Source: Virgifigura deserti
GTDB taxonomy: Bacteria > Pseudomonadota > Alphaproteobacteria > Dongiales > Dongiaceae
Length of the DNA: 64,000 bases
NCBI GenBank assembly: GCA_003576685.1
Contig: QOZR01000012.1
Coordinates: 62,001 to 126,000 of the forward strand
Direction of reading: 5' to 3'
The notes under the pieces were generated by a model. It did not search any database, had not been told where the DNA came from, and saw nothing but the letters and a program-made list of their open reading frames with translations. Within the stretch, counting starts at the first letter, position 1. The number at the start of each line of letters is the position of its first letter. Of this stretch, positions 1 to 12,707 are shown in pieces. The position numbers were made by a program, and so were the translations under genes.

Positions 1-2452
<2,452 letters not shown>

Positions 2453-2455
2453 GCA

Positions 2456-4876
2456 ATGACCCAAAGCTTGCTGGCCGCGGCCGTTCTTGCCTTCGTCCTG
2501 CTGCTCTATTTCGGGTTCGGATATTGGGCCTGGACCTCGGCCGCCGCCCTCGGACTGGCAGCCTGGGCGCTGGCCGGGGTGGACTCGCCGATCGCATTCG
2601 CGGCGACACTGGCCGCGGCCCTTGTCGCCGCCGTCCTCTTCGGCATTCCGGTGATCCGCCGGCCGCTGATCTCGGCACCGGCGATGCGCCGCGCACGCTC
2701 CTTCCTGCCCCGCCTGGGGGATACCGAGCGCATCGCCCTCGAGGCAGGCACGGTCTGGTGGGACGGCGACTTGTTTTCGGGAGACCCCGACTGGCGGAAG
2801 CTTCTCAATTTTCAGCCTCAGCCCCTCTCGGAACGCGAACGGGCCTTCCTCGATGGGCCGACGGACGCGCTCTGCCGGATGATCGACGACTGGCAGATCA
2901 CGCAGGAGCGCGACCTGCCGCAGCAGGTCTGGGAGCATCTCAAGCGCGAGCGCTTCTTCGGCATGATCATCCCGGAGGAGTATGGCGGCCTCGGCTTCTC
3001 CGCCATCGGCCACTCCGCCGTCGTCACCAAGGTGGCGAGCCGCAGCATACCCGCCGCCTGCACGCTCATGGTCCCCAACTCGCTGGGGCCGGCGGAACTG
3101 CTGCTCCACTACGGAACCGACGAGCAGCGCGACCATTACCTGCCGCGCCTTGCGGCGGGCGAGGAGATCCCCTGCTTCGCGCTCACCGAACCCCATGCCG
3201 GCAGCGACGCCGCCTCAAGCCGAAGCACCGGCATCGTTTGCCGCGGCGCCTTCGACGGCAAAGAGGTGATCGGCATCCGCCTCAATTGGAGCAAGCGCTA
3301 TATCACGTTGGCGCCGGTAGCGACCGTGATCGGCTTAGCCTTCCGGATGTACGACCCGGACGGCCTGCTGGGCGGCGCCAAGGATCTCGGCATCACCTGC
3401 GCGCTGATCCCGCGCGAGACGCCGGGAGTCACGATCGGCGCGCGCCATGACCCGATGGGCGTCGCCTTCCCCAACGGGCCGATCACCGGGGTCGACGTGT
3501 TCGTGCCGCTCGATTTCATTATCGGCGGACAAAGCGGCGTGGGCCAGGGCTGGCGCATGCTGATGGAGTGCCTGGCGGCTGGCCGCTCCATCTCGCTGCC
3601 GGCGCTGTCCGTCGCCGCTGTGGAGCTGGCGGCGCGCTTCACCGGCGCCTATGCCTCGATCCGCGAGCAGTTCAACATGCCGATCGGGCGCTTCGAGGGC
3701 ATCGAGGAGGCATTGGCCCGCATCGCCGGCCACGCCTATCTGATGAACGCAACACGCGTGCTTACCTGCGGCGCGGTCGATGCCGGCGAGAAGCCGGCCG
3801 TGCTCTCGGGCGTGGCCAAGGCCTATCTCACGGACGGCATGCGCGCCTGCATCGTCGATGCGATGGACATCGTAGCCGGCGCCGGCATCTCCCGTGGTCC
3901 GCGCAACTTCCTGTCGCGGATCTATGTCGCCGCGCCCATCGCCATCACGGTCGAGGGAGCCAACATCCTCACGCGGTCGCTGATCATCTTCGGCCAAGGC
4001 TCGATCCGCTGCCATCCGTTCGTTCGGGACGAGATCCGGGCCATCCAGGAGAACGATTCGGCGCTGTTCGACCGGGTGCTGTTCAAGCATCTGGGCTTTG
4101 CCGGTCGCAACGCCCTCCGCTCCTTCCTGCTGGCATTGACCGGAGGACGGCTGGCGGAAGCGCCGGGCGGAACGCCATCGGCGCGCTATTTCCGTCGCCT
4201 GACGCGATTCAGTGCCGCCTTCACCCTGGTCACGGACGTGACCTTGGCCACGCTTGGCGGAGCCCTCAAGCGCCGCGAGAAGATTAGCGGTCGCCTGGCC
4301 GACGCGCTCGCCTGGATGTATCTGGCATCGGCGGCGCTCAAACGGTTCCACGACGACGGCCGGCCGGCGGCGGACCTGCCGCTGCTGCGTTGGTCGTGCG
4401 ACCTGGCGCTGTGGAAGGTTCAGCAGGCGCTCATCGGCGTCCTCGACAACCTGCCGAACCGGCCGGCGGCCGCGACGCTGCGCGTGCTGATCTTCCCCCT
4501 TGGCGCGCGCCTGCGGCCGCCGCGCGACGCGCTGGGGTCCAAGGTGGCGCGCGGCCTGCTTGACGGCGACGACATGCGGCGACGGCTGTCGCGGGATATT
4601 TTCGTTCCGGACGCGGCCGACGACGGCCTCGGCCGCCTTGAAGCAGCTCTCGATCTCGTGGTCGCAACGCGGGAGATTCAGAAGAAAATCCGCGAGGCCG
4701 TGCGCCAGCGCCGCCTCGACGCGGAGCCCGTCGCCACCCTGACGGAGCGGGCCTTCGCCCTGGGCCTTATCGACGCCGACGAAAGGCAGCGCATGGACAA
4801 GGCGGCACAGGCGCAAGACGCCGCCATCCAGGTCGACGCCTTCCCGGCTGCGGACTACGCGCTTCTTAAGGGTTAG
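2456..4876 (+). CDS. fadE: Acyl-CoA dehydrogenase, FadE type
   Basis: An 806-residue flavoprotein that introduces the 2,3-double bond into acyl-CoA, the first step of beta-oxidation. Its length is close to the roughly 815 residues of E. coli FadE and far above the roughly 380 of ordinary acyl-CoA dehydrogenases. Residues 5-70 form hydrophobic membrane-associating segments, as in FadE. The acyl-CoA dehydrogenase signature ALTEPHAGSD is at 242-251, and a long C-terminal extension of the FadE type follows the dehydrogenase core. The gene starts 3 nt after the preceding stop, so this is one operon with the thiolase and the fusion enzyme. It ends facing mmsA across a hairpin. Confidence 0.93.
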   Translation: MTQSLLAAAVLAFVLLLYFGFGYWAWTSAAALGLAAWALAGVDSPIAFAATLAAALVAAVLFGIPVIRRPLISAPAMRRARSFLPRLGDTERIALEAGTVWWDGDLFSGDPDWRKLLNFQPQPLSERERAFLDGPTDALCRMIDDWQITQERDLPQQVWEHLKRERFFGMIIPEEYGGLGFSAIGHSAVVTKVASRSIPAACTLMVPNSLGPAELLLHYGTDEQRDHYLPRLAAGEEIPCFALTEPHAGSDAASSRSTGIVCRGAFDGKEVIGIRLNWSKRYITLAPVATVIGLAFRMYDPDGLLGGAKDLGITCALIPRETPGVTIGARHDPMGVAFPNGPITGVDVFVPLDFIIGGQSGVGQGWRMLMECLAAGRSISLPALSVAAVELAARFTGAYASIREQFNMPIGRFEGIEEALARIAGHAYLMNATRVLTCGAVDAGEKPAVLSGVAKAYLTDGMRACIVDAMDIVAGAGISRGPRNFLSRIYVAAPIAITVEGANILTRSLIIFGQGSIRCHPFVRDEIRAIQENDSALFDRVLFKHLGFAGRNALRSFLLALTGGRLAEAPGGTPSARYFRRLTRFSAAFTLVTDVTLATLGGALKRREKISGRLADALAWMYLASAALKRFHDDGRPAADLPLLRWSCDLALWKVQQALIGVLDNLPNRPAAATLRVLIFPLGARLRPPRDALGSKVARGLLDGDDMRRRLSRDIFVPDAADDGLGRLEAALDLVVATREIQKKIREAVRQRRLDAEPVATLTERAFALGLIDADERQRMDKAAQAQDAAIQVDAFPAADYALLKG

Positions 4877-4945
4877 CGGGGGCGCGAGACCGACGCGGAG
4901 AATTTTTCAGGCGTCGGTCGCCGCACCCCTGCCTGGCGGCCCCCG
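4877..4945. terminator. Nested hairpin between convergent fadE and mmsA
   Basis: The gap between the two convergent stop codons holds a perfect 9-bp inverted repeat, GACCGACGC (4888-4896) and GCGTCGGTC (4911-4919), with a 14-nt loop. An outer perfect 7-bp pair, CGGGGGC (4877-4883) and GCCCCCG (4939-4945), encloses it. The position suits a bidirectional terminator. There is no classical U-run after either arm, so it may instead protect mRNA 3' ends. Confidence 0.5.
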
Positions 4946-6433
<1,488 letters not shown>

Positions 6434-6518
6434 GAAACTCCTCTTTCACAAGACTGGTCCGGCCTGAAGCCGGAGAATGCGGCAATGACCATTGGACCGG
6501 TTTCAGGAGGGCCGACGG

Positions 6519-6992
6519 CTAGCCGCCGCGACCCGAAACCGTGCAGGCTGGTTGATGATCGGTACGACAGGTCGCCAGAAACCGATCGGCGCGGTCGGTG
6601 CGAACGGTCGTCAAAGGCAGGTCGGTCACAGTCTCCTGCCAGTGGTCGGCGCGTCCGCACAGGATGTTCTCCACCATCATCGGTTCGCCCTTGTGGCGAC
6701 CGAAGCCGAGCGATCCGTTCCCATTGTCGCGCCACAATTCTAGGCTCGCCATTCCACCGGGGGAAATGGGGCCGATGTCACGCGTTATGAAGTGTGCGAG
6801 GACGACCAAGCAGCGCAGTGGTCGATCCGTTCGGTTGTCGATATCGAGTGTAACAGTGTTGGTTCCCAATGCGGAGACGGATGCCCGTCCCGTGTCGGCG
6901 CAAGCATGCAGCAGGAGGCCCGTCGCGACAAGACAGGACAGAACCCCATACCTGATCAGTGGCGGAATGGAAGGCAAGCCGACCTCACACAC
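6519..6992 (-). CDS. Small predicted lipoprotein of unknown function
   Basis: A 157-residue protein that I do not recognise. The N-terminus has a short hydrophobic stretch (about residues 15-30) ending in a lipobox-like LLHAC with cysteine 31, so export and lipidation are likely. The remainder is soluble, with cysteines at several places that could form disulfides. The frame opens with a GTG that overlaps the stop of the upstream GMC oxidoreductase by 8 bp, suggesting translational coupling; a TTG at codon 6 is an alternative start. Position at the end of the B6 gene set hints at a cell-envelope accessory role, but nothing in the sequence states a function. Confidence 0.6.
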   Translation of the reverse strand: MCEVGLPSIPPLIRYGVLSCLVATGLLLHACADTGRASVSALGTNTVTLDIDNRTDRPLRCLVVLAHFITRDIGPISPGGMASLELWRDNGNGSLGFGRHKGEPMMVENILCGRADHWQETVTDLPLTTVRTDRADRFLATCRTDHQPACTVSGRGG

Positions 6993-8562
6993 CGGCTTGG
7001 CGCGCCGCGGCCGGAGCCATCGGCGCGAGCGGCCGGCGGCTGGAGATCAGATCGCCGGCGCGCTCCGCCATGGCGATGATGGCCGCATTGACCGGACCCG
7101 TGGTGATGGACGGCATGACGGAGGCATCCATCACGTAAAGTCCCGCGATATTCCGCACGGCAAGATCGGGGCCGACCACCGCCTCGGCATCGGTGCCCAT
7201 CCGACAGGTTCCGACGGGATGGTGATGGGTATAGGCCGCGCGTTCCAGGAAGGACTCGACCGCCTGCGGCGAAGCCAGATCCTCGGCGCCGGGCAGCACT
7301 TCCTCCGCCCGCCAGTCGTCCAGCGCCGCCGAGGCTCCCACAGTCCGGGCCCAGTCCAGGGCCTCCTTGTAGATCCGCCGATCATAGTCTTCGCGCAGAT
7401 AGCCGGGATCGATCAACGGCGCGGCGCGGACGTCCGCGGATGCGAGCCTGACGGTCCCCCGACTTCGCGGATGGGTGAAGCCGTACATGATGGTATAGCC
7501 TTCGCCCGGCGGCGGAGCGGAAAAGCATTCCGTCGTGATCGGCGCGACCACGCAGGCCAGAACGATCTCGGGCGCCGCCGTCGGTCCCGCACCGTCGATA
7601 TAGCAGAGGGATTCTGAATGCTGATAGCGCGACGGCGCGACCGGACGCTTCGACCGGTAGACATTGCCCCCGGCAAGCAGATGGTCATGCAGATTGCGCC
7701 CGACGCCGGGCATGTCCTGTCGGCAGGCGATGTCCAGGGCGGTCAGCTCGTCGGCCGGGCCGAGCCCTGACCGCATCAGAATGCTCGGCGACCCGATCGC
7801 GCCGGCGCAAAGAATGACGCCGGCATTGGCCCAGATCTCTTCGATGCCGGCCGCAGTGAGGATTCGCACGCCCCTGCAGCCTCCGCCTCCGGACGCAAGA
7901 ACGACGCTGTCCACCATCACGCCGGACAGGACCGACAGATTGGGGCGGGCCTTGACCTCGGCGGTCAGATAGGCGTCGGCGACGGTCTGTCGTTTCCCGT
8001 CCTTGATGGTCAGCGTGTTCACCGTCGGACCCGTCATTCGGGCGCCGTTATGCTCGGCCGTGGGCTCGAGGCCACAGAGCGTCCCGGCCCGCATATAGGC
8101 CTGGGTGATCGGGTGCGGCGTTTCCGGCTGGATCAGATGGATGGGACCGTCGGTCCCGTGGTAGGGCGACGGACCATGCGAGGAGCTTTCGGACTTGATG
8201 AAGTAGGGCAGAAGATCCGCATAGCCCCAACCGGCACAGCCGGCCCGCGCCCATCGGTCGAAGTCCTCCGGATGGCCGCGAACATGCGCCATGGCGTTGA
8301 TCAGCGTCGACCCGCCGAGCCCCCGGCCGCGCGGCCAGGCGTGGGAGCGACCGGCGCAATGGTCCTGGGCGGTAGTGGCATAGCCCCAGTCATAGGCTCG
8401 CCCCTGCAGCGCCGGCCACTTCAGCGGATCACGGACATCCGGGTCCGTGATCTCGCCGCCAGCATCCAGCAGGACGACCTCGGCATCCGGGTTTTCCGAC
8501 AGGCGCGCGGCGAGCACGCACCCGGCCGTTCCGGCACCGACAACGATGTAATCTGCCTCCAA
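6985..8562 (-). CDS. GMC-family FAD oxidoreductase, probable pyridoxine 4-oxidase
   Basis: A 525-residue glucose-methanol-choline family flavoprotein. The FAD motif GAGTAG is at residues 9-14, the GMC signature region GRGLGGSTLINAMAHVRG is near residue 80, and the C-terminal active-site histidines are in THHHPVGTCRMG. Automatic annotation would call it choline dehydrogenase-like. The neighbours on the same strand (pyridoxamine-pyruvate transaminase, pyridoxolactonase and B6-specific dehydrogenases) make pyridoxine 4-oxidase, which converts pyridoxine to pyridoxal using O2, the best call. The start is a TTG preceded by GGAGAAGGG at suitable spacing; the Rossmann strand begins four residues later, so little could precede it. 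No signal peptide is visible, so it is probably cytoplasmic. Confidence 0.8.
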   Translation of the reverse strand: MEADYIVVGAGTAGCVLAARLSENPDAEVVLLDAGGEITDPDVRDPLKWPALQGRAYDWGYATTAQDHCAGRSHAWPRGRGLGGSTLINAMAHVRGHPEDFDRWARAGCAGWGYADLLPYFIKSESSSHGPSPYHGTDGPIHLIQPETPHPITQAYMRAGTLCGLEPTAEHNGARMTGPTVNTLTIKDGKRQTVADAYLTAEVKARPNLSVLSGVMVDSVVLASGGGGCRGVRILTAAGIEEIWANAGVILCAGAIGSPSILMRSGLGPADELTALDIACRQDMPGVGRNLHDHLLAGGNVYRSKRPVAPSRYQHSESLCYIDGAGPTAAPEIVLACVVAPITTECFSAPPPGEGYTIMYGFTHPRSRGTVRLASADVRAAPLIDPGYLREDYDRRIYKEALDWARTVGASAALDDWRAEEVLPGAEDLASPQAVESFLERAAYTHHHPVGTCRMGTDAEAVVGPDLAVRNIAGLYVMDASVMPSITTGPVNAAIIAMAERAGDLISSRRPLAPMAPAAARQAGV

Positions 8563-8582
8563 CGCCCTTCTCCGCCCCGCCG

Positions 8583-9764
8583 TCAGGCGACCGCGTCGTT
8601 GATCACCGCCATGGCCGCGGCGACACCCGCGGCGGGATCGGCCGAAAAGCCGAGCTTGCTCAGCGCACCTCCGAGGGCCGCGACAGCGACGACAGCATAG
8701 ATCGGCTCCGCCGTCGGCCCCATATGGCCGATCCGCAGCAGCTTGCCCAGGGTCTCCCCCCGTCCGATCGACAGCATCACGCCGTAGTCGTTGCGCACCG
8801 TTTCGATGATACGGCTATCGGTGAGCCCGTCCGGCACACGGATCGATGTCGTGCTCGGCGAGGCGATGGCCTCGCTCGCGGCCCACAGTTCCACGCCCAT
8901 GGCCCGCACCCCGGCGCGGCAGGCCTTCGCGGTCAGGGCATGACGCCTCCAGACGGCCTCCGGCCCCTCCGCGAGATACAGGTCGATCGCGGCGGACAAA
9001 CCGCTGATTTCGGCGACCGACGGCGTAAAGGGAAACGGCTCCGTGCGGCGCCAGGCATTTTTCCAATCGAGCAGACTGAGGATCGAGGCCCTCGGCGAGT
9101 CCGGATTCGCCTCCATATGCGCCCAGGCCGCCTCGCTGATGGCCATGAAGGTGACTCCGGGGGTCCCACCGAGGCATTTCCCGGGGCCGGTGATGAAGAC
9201 GTCGGCGTGGCAATCGCCCGGGTGAACGTCCATCCCGCCGAAGGACGACACCGCATCCACGAGAAGCAGGGCGCCGTGCTTCTCCACGATCTTGCCGATC
9301 TCGACGAGCGGATTGATGGTTCCAGACGGCGTGTCGTGATGGACCATCGAGACGATAGAAATGTCGGGCCGCTCCTTGAAGGCCTGCTCGACGGCGTCGG
9401 GCAAGATGGCCTCGTTGTAGGGTACCTCGATCTCGATCATCTCCTTATGGTGCCGCGCGGACCAGTATCCGAAGCCCTTGCCATAGACGCCGGATGCAAG
9501 GTTGAGCACCACATCCTGCCTGGAAATCAGGGAGGCGGCCGCCGCCTCGATCGCGACTGCGGGCTCGGCCTGGATGATCAGCGCCGGATCCTTCACCCGC
9601 ATCGCCGTCGCGCACTTCTTCGCCACCTCCTCGTAGAAAGCCAGAAAGGAGGGGTCGTAGTCGTAGCCGAGCGGCTGCGCCATCGCCTGGAGCACCTCCG
9701 GATATCCCTGGACGGGACCGGCGGCGAGGGTAATCACGGGCTTCTTGATCATGTCAGACACCAT
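8583..9764 (-). CDS. ppaT: Pyridoxamine-pyruvate transaminase
   Basis: A 393-residue class V (fold type I) aminotransferase closely resembling the Mesorhizobium loti pyridoxamine-pyruvate transaminase as I remember that sequence. Shared stretches include VVLNLASGVYGKGFGYW, HHDTPSGTINP, AVSSFGGM and RGETLGKL.RIGHMGPTA.PIYA. It moves the amino group of free pyridoxamine to pyruvate, giving pyridoxal and alanine. The lysine in TGPGKCLGG (K196) is the residue that would form the aldimine. Two ATGs (9764 and 9752) are possible; neither has a strong ribosome site and I keep the longer form. The gap to the downstream oxidase gene is 20 nt, so they are probably cotranscribed. This is the most diagnostic gene for B6 catabolism in the window. 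Confidence 0.92.
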   Translation of the reverse strand: MVSDMIKKPVITLAAGPVQGYPEVLQAMAQPLGYDYDPSFLAFYEEVAKKCATAMRVKDPALIIQAEPAVAIEAAAASLISRQDVVLNLASGVYGKGFGYWSARHHKEMIEIEVPYNEAILPDAVEQAFKERPDISIVSMVHHDTPSGTINPLVEIGKIVEKHGALLLVDAVSSFGGMDVHPGDCHADVFITGPGKCLGGTPGVTFMAISEAAWAHMEANPDSPRASILSLLDWKNAWRRTEPFPFTPSVAEISGLSAAIDLYLAEGPEAVWRRHALTAKACRAGVRAMGVELWAASEAIASPSTTSIRVPDGLTDSRIIETVRNDYGVMLSIGRGETLGKLLRIGHMGPTAEPIYAVVAVAALGGALSKLGFSADPAAGVAAAMAVINDAVA

Positions 9765-9823
9765 CTGTCGTTTCTCTGGCCATCACATTTTTCCGGCCGT
9801 CTTTCGTCTAGCCGCCTCCCGCG

Positions 9824-10648
9824 TTACGAGTAGTAACCGGGCGCCTTGATGTAGTCGCCGAACGTCTCCGGATCGTGGGAATAGAACAGCTCCGCGTCAT
9901 ACTTCTCGGCGAGATCCTTCAGCCGCTGCATGGACTTCAGGTTCTCGGTAGGATCCAGGTGGAAGCTGGAGATGCACATCATCTCCATGTTCTTCCGGCT
10001 GTAGCAGGCGTCGGCGGTGAACAGCATCGGCCGGCGGTTGGCGAGCTCCACCATCATGCTGTAATGGCCAGCGGTGTGCCCCGGAGTCTCGAACAGCCAG
10101 ATCCCCTTCGCGATCTCCTGATCGCCAGTCACGGTCTCGAATTTGGGCGTATAGATGTCGAGCGGCGGATCGCCGGCGTCGCCGGAGGCGCCCTCGCCCT
10201 GCGACGCCGGTTTCTTCGCGAGCTCGGGGGCGAAGCTCATGTCCGAATAGCCGAGACGCTCGAAGGGTTGGAAACAGCTGCAGGCCTCGAGCTCCTTGGC
10301 GTGGCAGACCGTGCAGGCGTTCGTGAGGTACTTGTTCCCGCCGCAATGATCGAAGTGGTAGTGCGAGTTGATGACGTAGTTGATGTCTTCCGGACGTTTC
10401 CCGATCTTGGCCAGCGCCCCGGGAATGGTCTGGTCCTTCGACTGGATCGGCTTCTCGAACGGCAGCACGCGGCTGACATGATCGAAGTCATAGCCGGTAT
10501 CGAAGATGTAGAGGCCGTCCTTGTGCTCCACGAGAACGGAATAGCAGGGAAAGCGTATGTCGCCGCCCGGCCCCTTGTTCCAGAACACATGGTACCCGTC
10601 GATCACCAAGGTACCACCATCAAGCAGGTAGACTTTCGTATCCGACAT
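9824..10648 (-). CDS. 4-Pyridoxolactonase (metallo-beta-lactamase fold)
   Basis: A 274-residue metallo-beta-lactamase-fold hydrolase that opens 4-pyridoxolactone to 4-pyridoxate. The zinc motif is H96-x-H98-x-D100-H101 in NSHYHFDHCGG, with further ligands H191 (PGHTAGHYS), D213 (FTADACY) and H258 (YSHD). The N-terminus and the segments LPFEKPIQ and QTIPGAL closely match the M. loti 4-pyridoxolactonase as I remember it. That similarity and the linked transaminase separate it from generic AHL-lactonase-like annotation. An insertion rich in Gly, Ala and Pro near residues 148-163 is not something I recall from the M. loti enzyme. It lies 43 nt downstream of an ABC permease gene and 59 nt upstream of ppaT. 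Confidence 0.92.
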   Translation of the reverse strand: MSDTKVYLLDGGTLVIDGYHVFWNKGPGGDIRFPCYSVLVEHKDGLYIFDTGYDFDHVSRVLPFEKPIQSKDQTIPGALAKIGKRPEDINYVINSHYHFDHCGGNKYLTNACTVCHAKELEACSCFQPFERLGYSDMSFAPELAKKPASQGEGASGDAGDPPLDIYTPKFETVTGDQEIAKGIWLFETPGHTAGHYSMMVELANRRPMLFTADACYSRKNMEMMCISSFHLDPTENLKSMQRLKDLAEKYDAELFYSHDPETFGDYIKAPGYYS

Positions 10649-10691
10649 GAAAAATTCTCCTTATCGGGGAATCGGGATTCGGCCTTCGGTC

Positions 10692-11627
10692 CTAGCGGGC
10701 GCCCCGATGGTAGGGGTTGCCCAGGGCCGGTGGCAGGTAGCTGTTTCTCGCGAAAATGATCAGCACCAGGATCACCATCGCGAAGGGCAGCATCTGGATG
10801 ACGTCCGTGGGAATATTGACCCCGGCCACCTGCATGGCCGTGGTCATCGACAGGCTTCCGCCGAACATGAAGGCGCCGAACAGCACCCACATCGGCTTGC
10901 CCCGCGCCAGCATCGCCAAGACAATCGCGATGAAGCCGGCGCCGCCGGTCATGAAGGGCAAGAACAATCCGCCGCCGATGGTCGACAGGTAAGCGCCGCC
11001 CAGGCCGCTCAGAAGGCCCGTGCTCAGCACCGCCAGCGATCGTGTCAGCGTAACGCTGACCCCCGCGGCGTCCAGGGCCGCCGGCTTGTCGCCGGCTGCC
11101 TGCAGGTTCAGACCGACATGCGTCCGCTTGAAGACCCAGACCAGCGCCACGGTCAGCAGGACGGCCGCATAGACCAGCGGGTTCCGATCGAAGAAAGCCG
11201 ACCCGACGATCGGCAGGTCGCTCAGCCAGGGAACCGGCAGCGTTTCCGGCCGACCGAGGCGCGGGTAGCTGCGGCTGAACTGAAAATGGTGCAGCAACGC
11301 CGTCAGCCCTTCGCCGCCAAGCGTGATGGCGATTCCGACGACGATCTGGTTCATGCTGAGCAGAACGCACAGCACGACCATTACGGCCGCCGCCATAACC
11401 CCAGCGAGACCGCCGATCAAGAACCCCAGCGTGAAGGAATCAGTGTAGTAGGCCCCCGCGAATCCCGCATAGGCACCCATCAACATCATCCCTTCGATGC
11501 CGATGTTCAGCACGCCAGCCTTCTCGGAGATCTGCTCCCCCAGACCACTCAGCAGCAGGGGAACGCCGGCGGTCACCGCGCCGAACAGCAACGAGCCCAG
11601 GAATACCTCGGTGAGAAGCCCTTCCAT
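10692..11627 (-). CDS. BMP-type ABC transporter permease (second subunit)
   Basis: A 311-residue integral membrane protein with many hydrophobic helices, of the branched-chain/simple-sugar permease superfamily used by BMP-type (PnrA/YufQ-like) importers. Typical family features are the early stretch GEQISEKAGVLNIGIEGMMLMGAYAGF and a central GE(G)LTALLHH region. It follows the first permease gene after 3 nt and would form a heterodimeric channel with it. Relatives import nucleosides. Its placement between the ATPase/permease genes and the pyridoxolactonase gene suggests that this system imports B6 vitamers, which is an inference from context. Confidence 0.88.
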   Translation of the reverse strand: MEGLLTEVFLGSLLFGAVTAGVPLLLSGLGEQISEKAGVLNIGIEGMMLMGAYAGFAGAYYTDSFTLGFLIGGLAGVMAAAVMVVLCVLLSMNQIVVGIAITLGGEGLTALLHHFQFSRSYPRLGRPETLPVPWLSDLPIVGSAFFDRNPLVYAAVLLTVALVWVFKRTHVGLNLQAAGDKPAALDAAGVSVTLTRSLAVLSTGLLSGLGGAYLSTIGGGLFLPFMTGGAGFIAIVLAMLARGKPMWVLFGAFMFGGSLSMTTAMQVAGVNIPTDVIQMLPFAMVILVLIIFARNSYLPPALGNPYHRGAR

Positions 11628-11630
11628 GTC

Positions 11631-12707
11631 TCAGCCTGCCTTCCGCTGCCGCAAATTCTGTTCCAGGAATTCCGTCACCGCGAGGAACAGCATCAACAGT
11701 GCCACCAAAACCAGCACGAAATAATGGGGAACGGCCAGCCGACGGGCCGCGCTTTCGCCCCCAATCATCAGAACCGCGAAGAAAAAGACGAAGCCGATTA
11801 CCGCATAGCCGTTGTACCGGGCCAGAAAGACCAGCGGGATCACCATGATCCCATAGGCCGGATTCCAGTCCGCCCGGATCGTGCCCTGGACGCCCAGCAC
11901 GTCGACAGCGCCGCCCAGCCCAGCCAGACCCGCGCTCGCGGCGAAGGCGATGATGGTAAGAAGCCGTAGATCGAGCCCGGCATGCTTGGCGGTTCGCGGA
12001 TTGCTTCCGACGAGTTGGAGGCGCAGGCCCAACGCCGTATGCTCCATGACGTAATGAACAGCGATCACCGCGACCACAGCCAGGATGATCCCCCAGTGGA
12101 CGGTCGTGTCGCCAAGTCGCGCAAGCCGATCCGCGACATCCAGGGTCTCCGTCTGCGGGACGGTCGTCGCGGGATCGTTGAAGGGGATCTTGATCAGGAC
12201 ATTGGCTAGGCTGACGCCGAGGAAGCTCATCATCAGGCTCGAGATGATCTCGTTGATCCCGTGCCTGGCCTTTAGATAGGCCGGGATGAACGACCACGAT
12301 GCCGACACGACAATGGCGATGAGAAAGCAGATGAGAAAGACCAGCGTCGACGGCAGGTGTCGCGCGAGTATTGGCGCCAGCGCCGCCACGAAGACGGCGG
12401 CCAGCAGAAACTGCCCGTCCACGCCGAGATTCCACAGGCCGGAGCGAAAGGCGACAATCAGCCCCGCAGCAATCAGCAGAAGCGGCGCCATCCGTGTGAT
12501 CGAAGCCTGGAGCCCGGTATCGCTCAGCAGGCCCCTCCTCAGCACATACCCGTAATAGGTCAGCGGATCCTTGCCGAAGGCCAGAAGGATCAGCCCGCCG
12601 ACCACCAGCGCAAGCACCACCGGCAAAAGGATGCGCAGAACACGCGACAAGGTTTCCATCGCCTTCTGGGCCTCCATCGCCTTTCCGTCCTTCACGACGT
12701 CACGCAT
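11631..12707 (-). CDS. BMP-type ABC transporter permease (first subunit)
   Basis: A 358-residue polytopic membrane protein (YufP-like). A short cytoplasmic N-terminus is followed by a hydrophobic helix (LPVVLALVVGGLILLAFG) and further helices, including the family stretch NLGVDGQFLLAAVFVA. The ATG at 12707 lies inside the end of the ATPase gene (8-bp overlap), which fits coupled translation of the transporter. It pairs with the permease encoded immediately downstream. The substrate is unknown from sequence; the neighbouring B6 catabolic genes point to pyridoxine, pyridoxal or pyridoxamine. Confidence 0.88.
   Translation of the reverse strand: MRDVVKDGKAMEAQKAMETLSRVLRILLPVVLALVVGGLILLAFGKDPLTYYGYVLRRGLLSDTGLQASITRMAPLLLIAAGLIVAFRSGLWNLGVDGQFLLAAVFVAALAPILARHLPSTLVFLICFLIAIVVSASWSFIPAYLKARHGINEIISSLMMSFLGVSLANVLIKIPFNDPATTVPQTETLDVADRLARLGDTTVHWGIILAVVAVIAVHYVMEHTALGLRLQLVGSNPRTAKHAGLDLRLLTIIAFAASAGLAGLGGAVDVLGVQGTIRADWNPAYGIMVIPLVFLARYNGYAVIGFVFFFAVLMIGGESAARRLAVPHYFVLVLVALLMLFLAVTEFLEQNLRQRKAG

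Noticed and set aside
3335-4816. 493-codon minus-strand frame opposite fadE
   Set aside because: Shadow frame caused by high third-position GC; no recognisable domain and no ribosome site.
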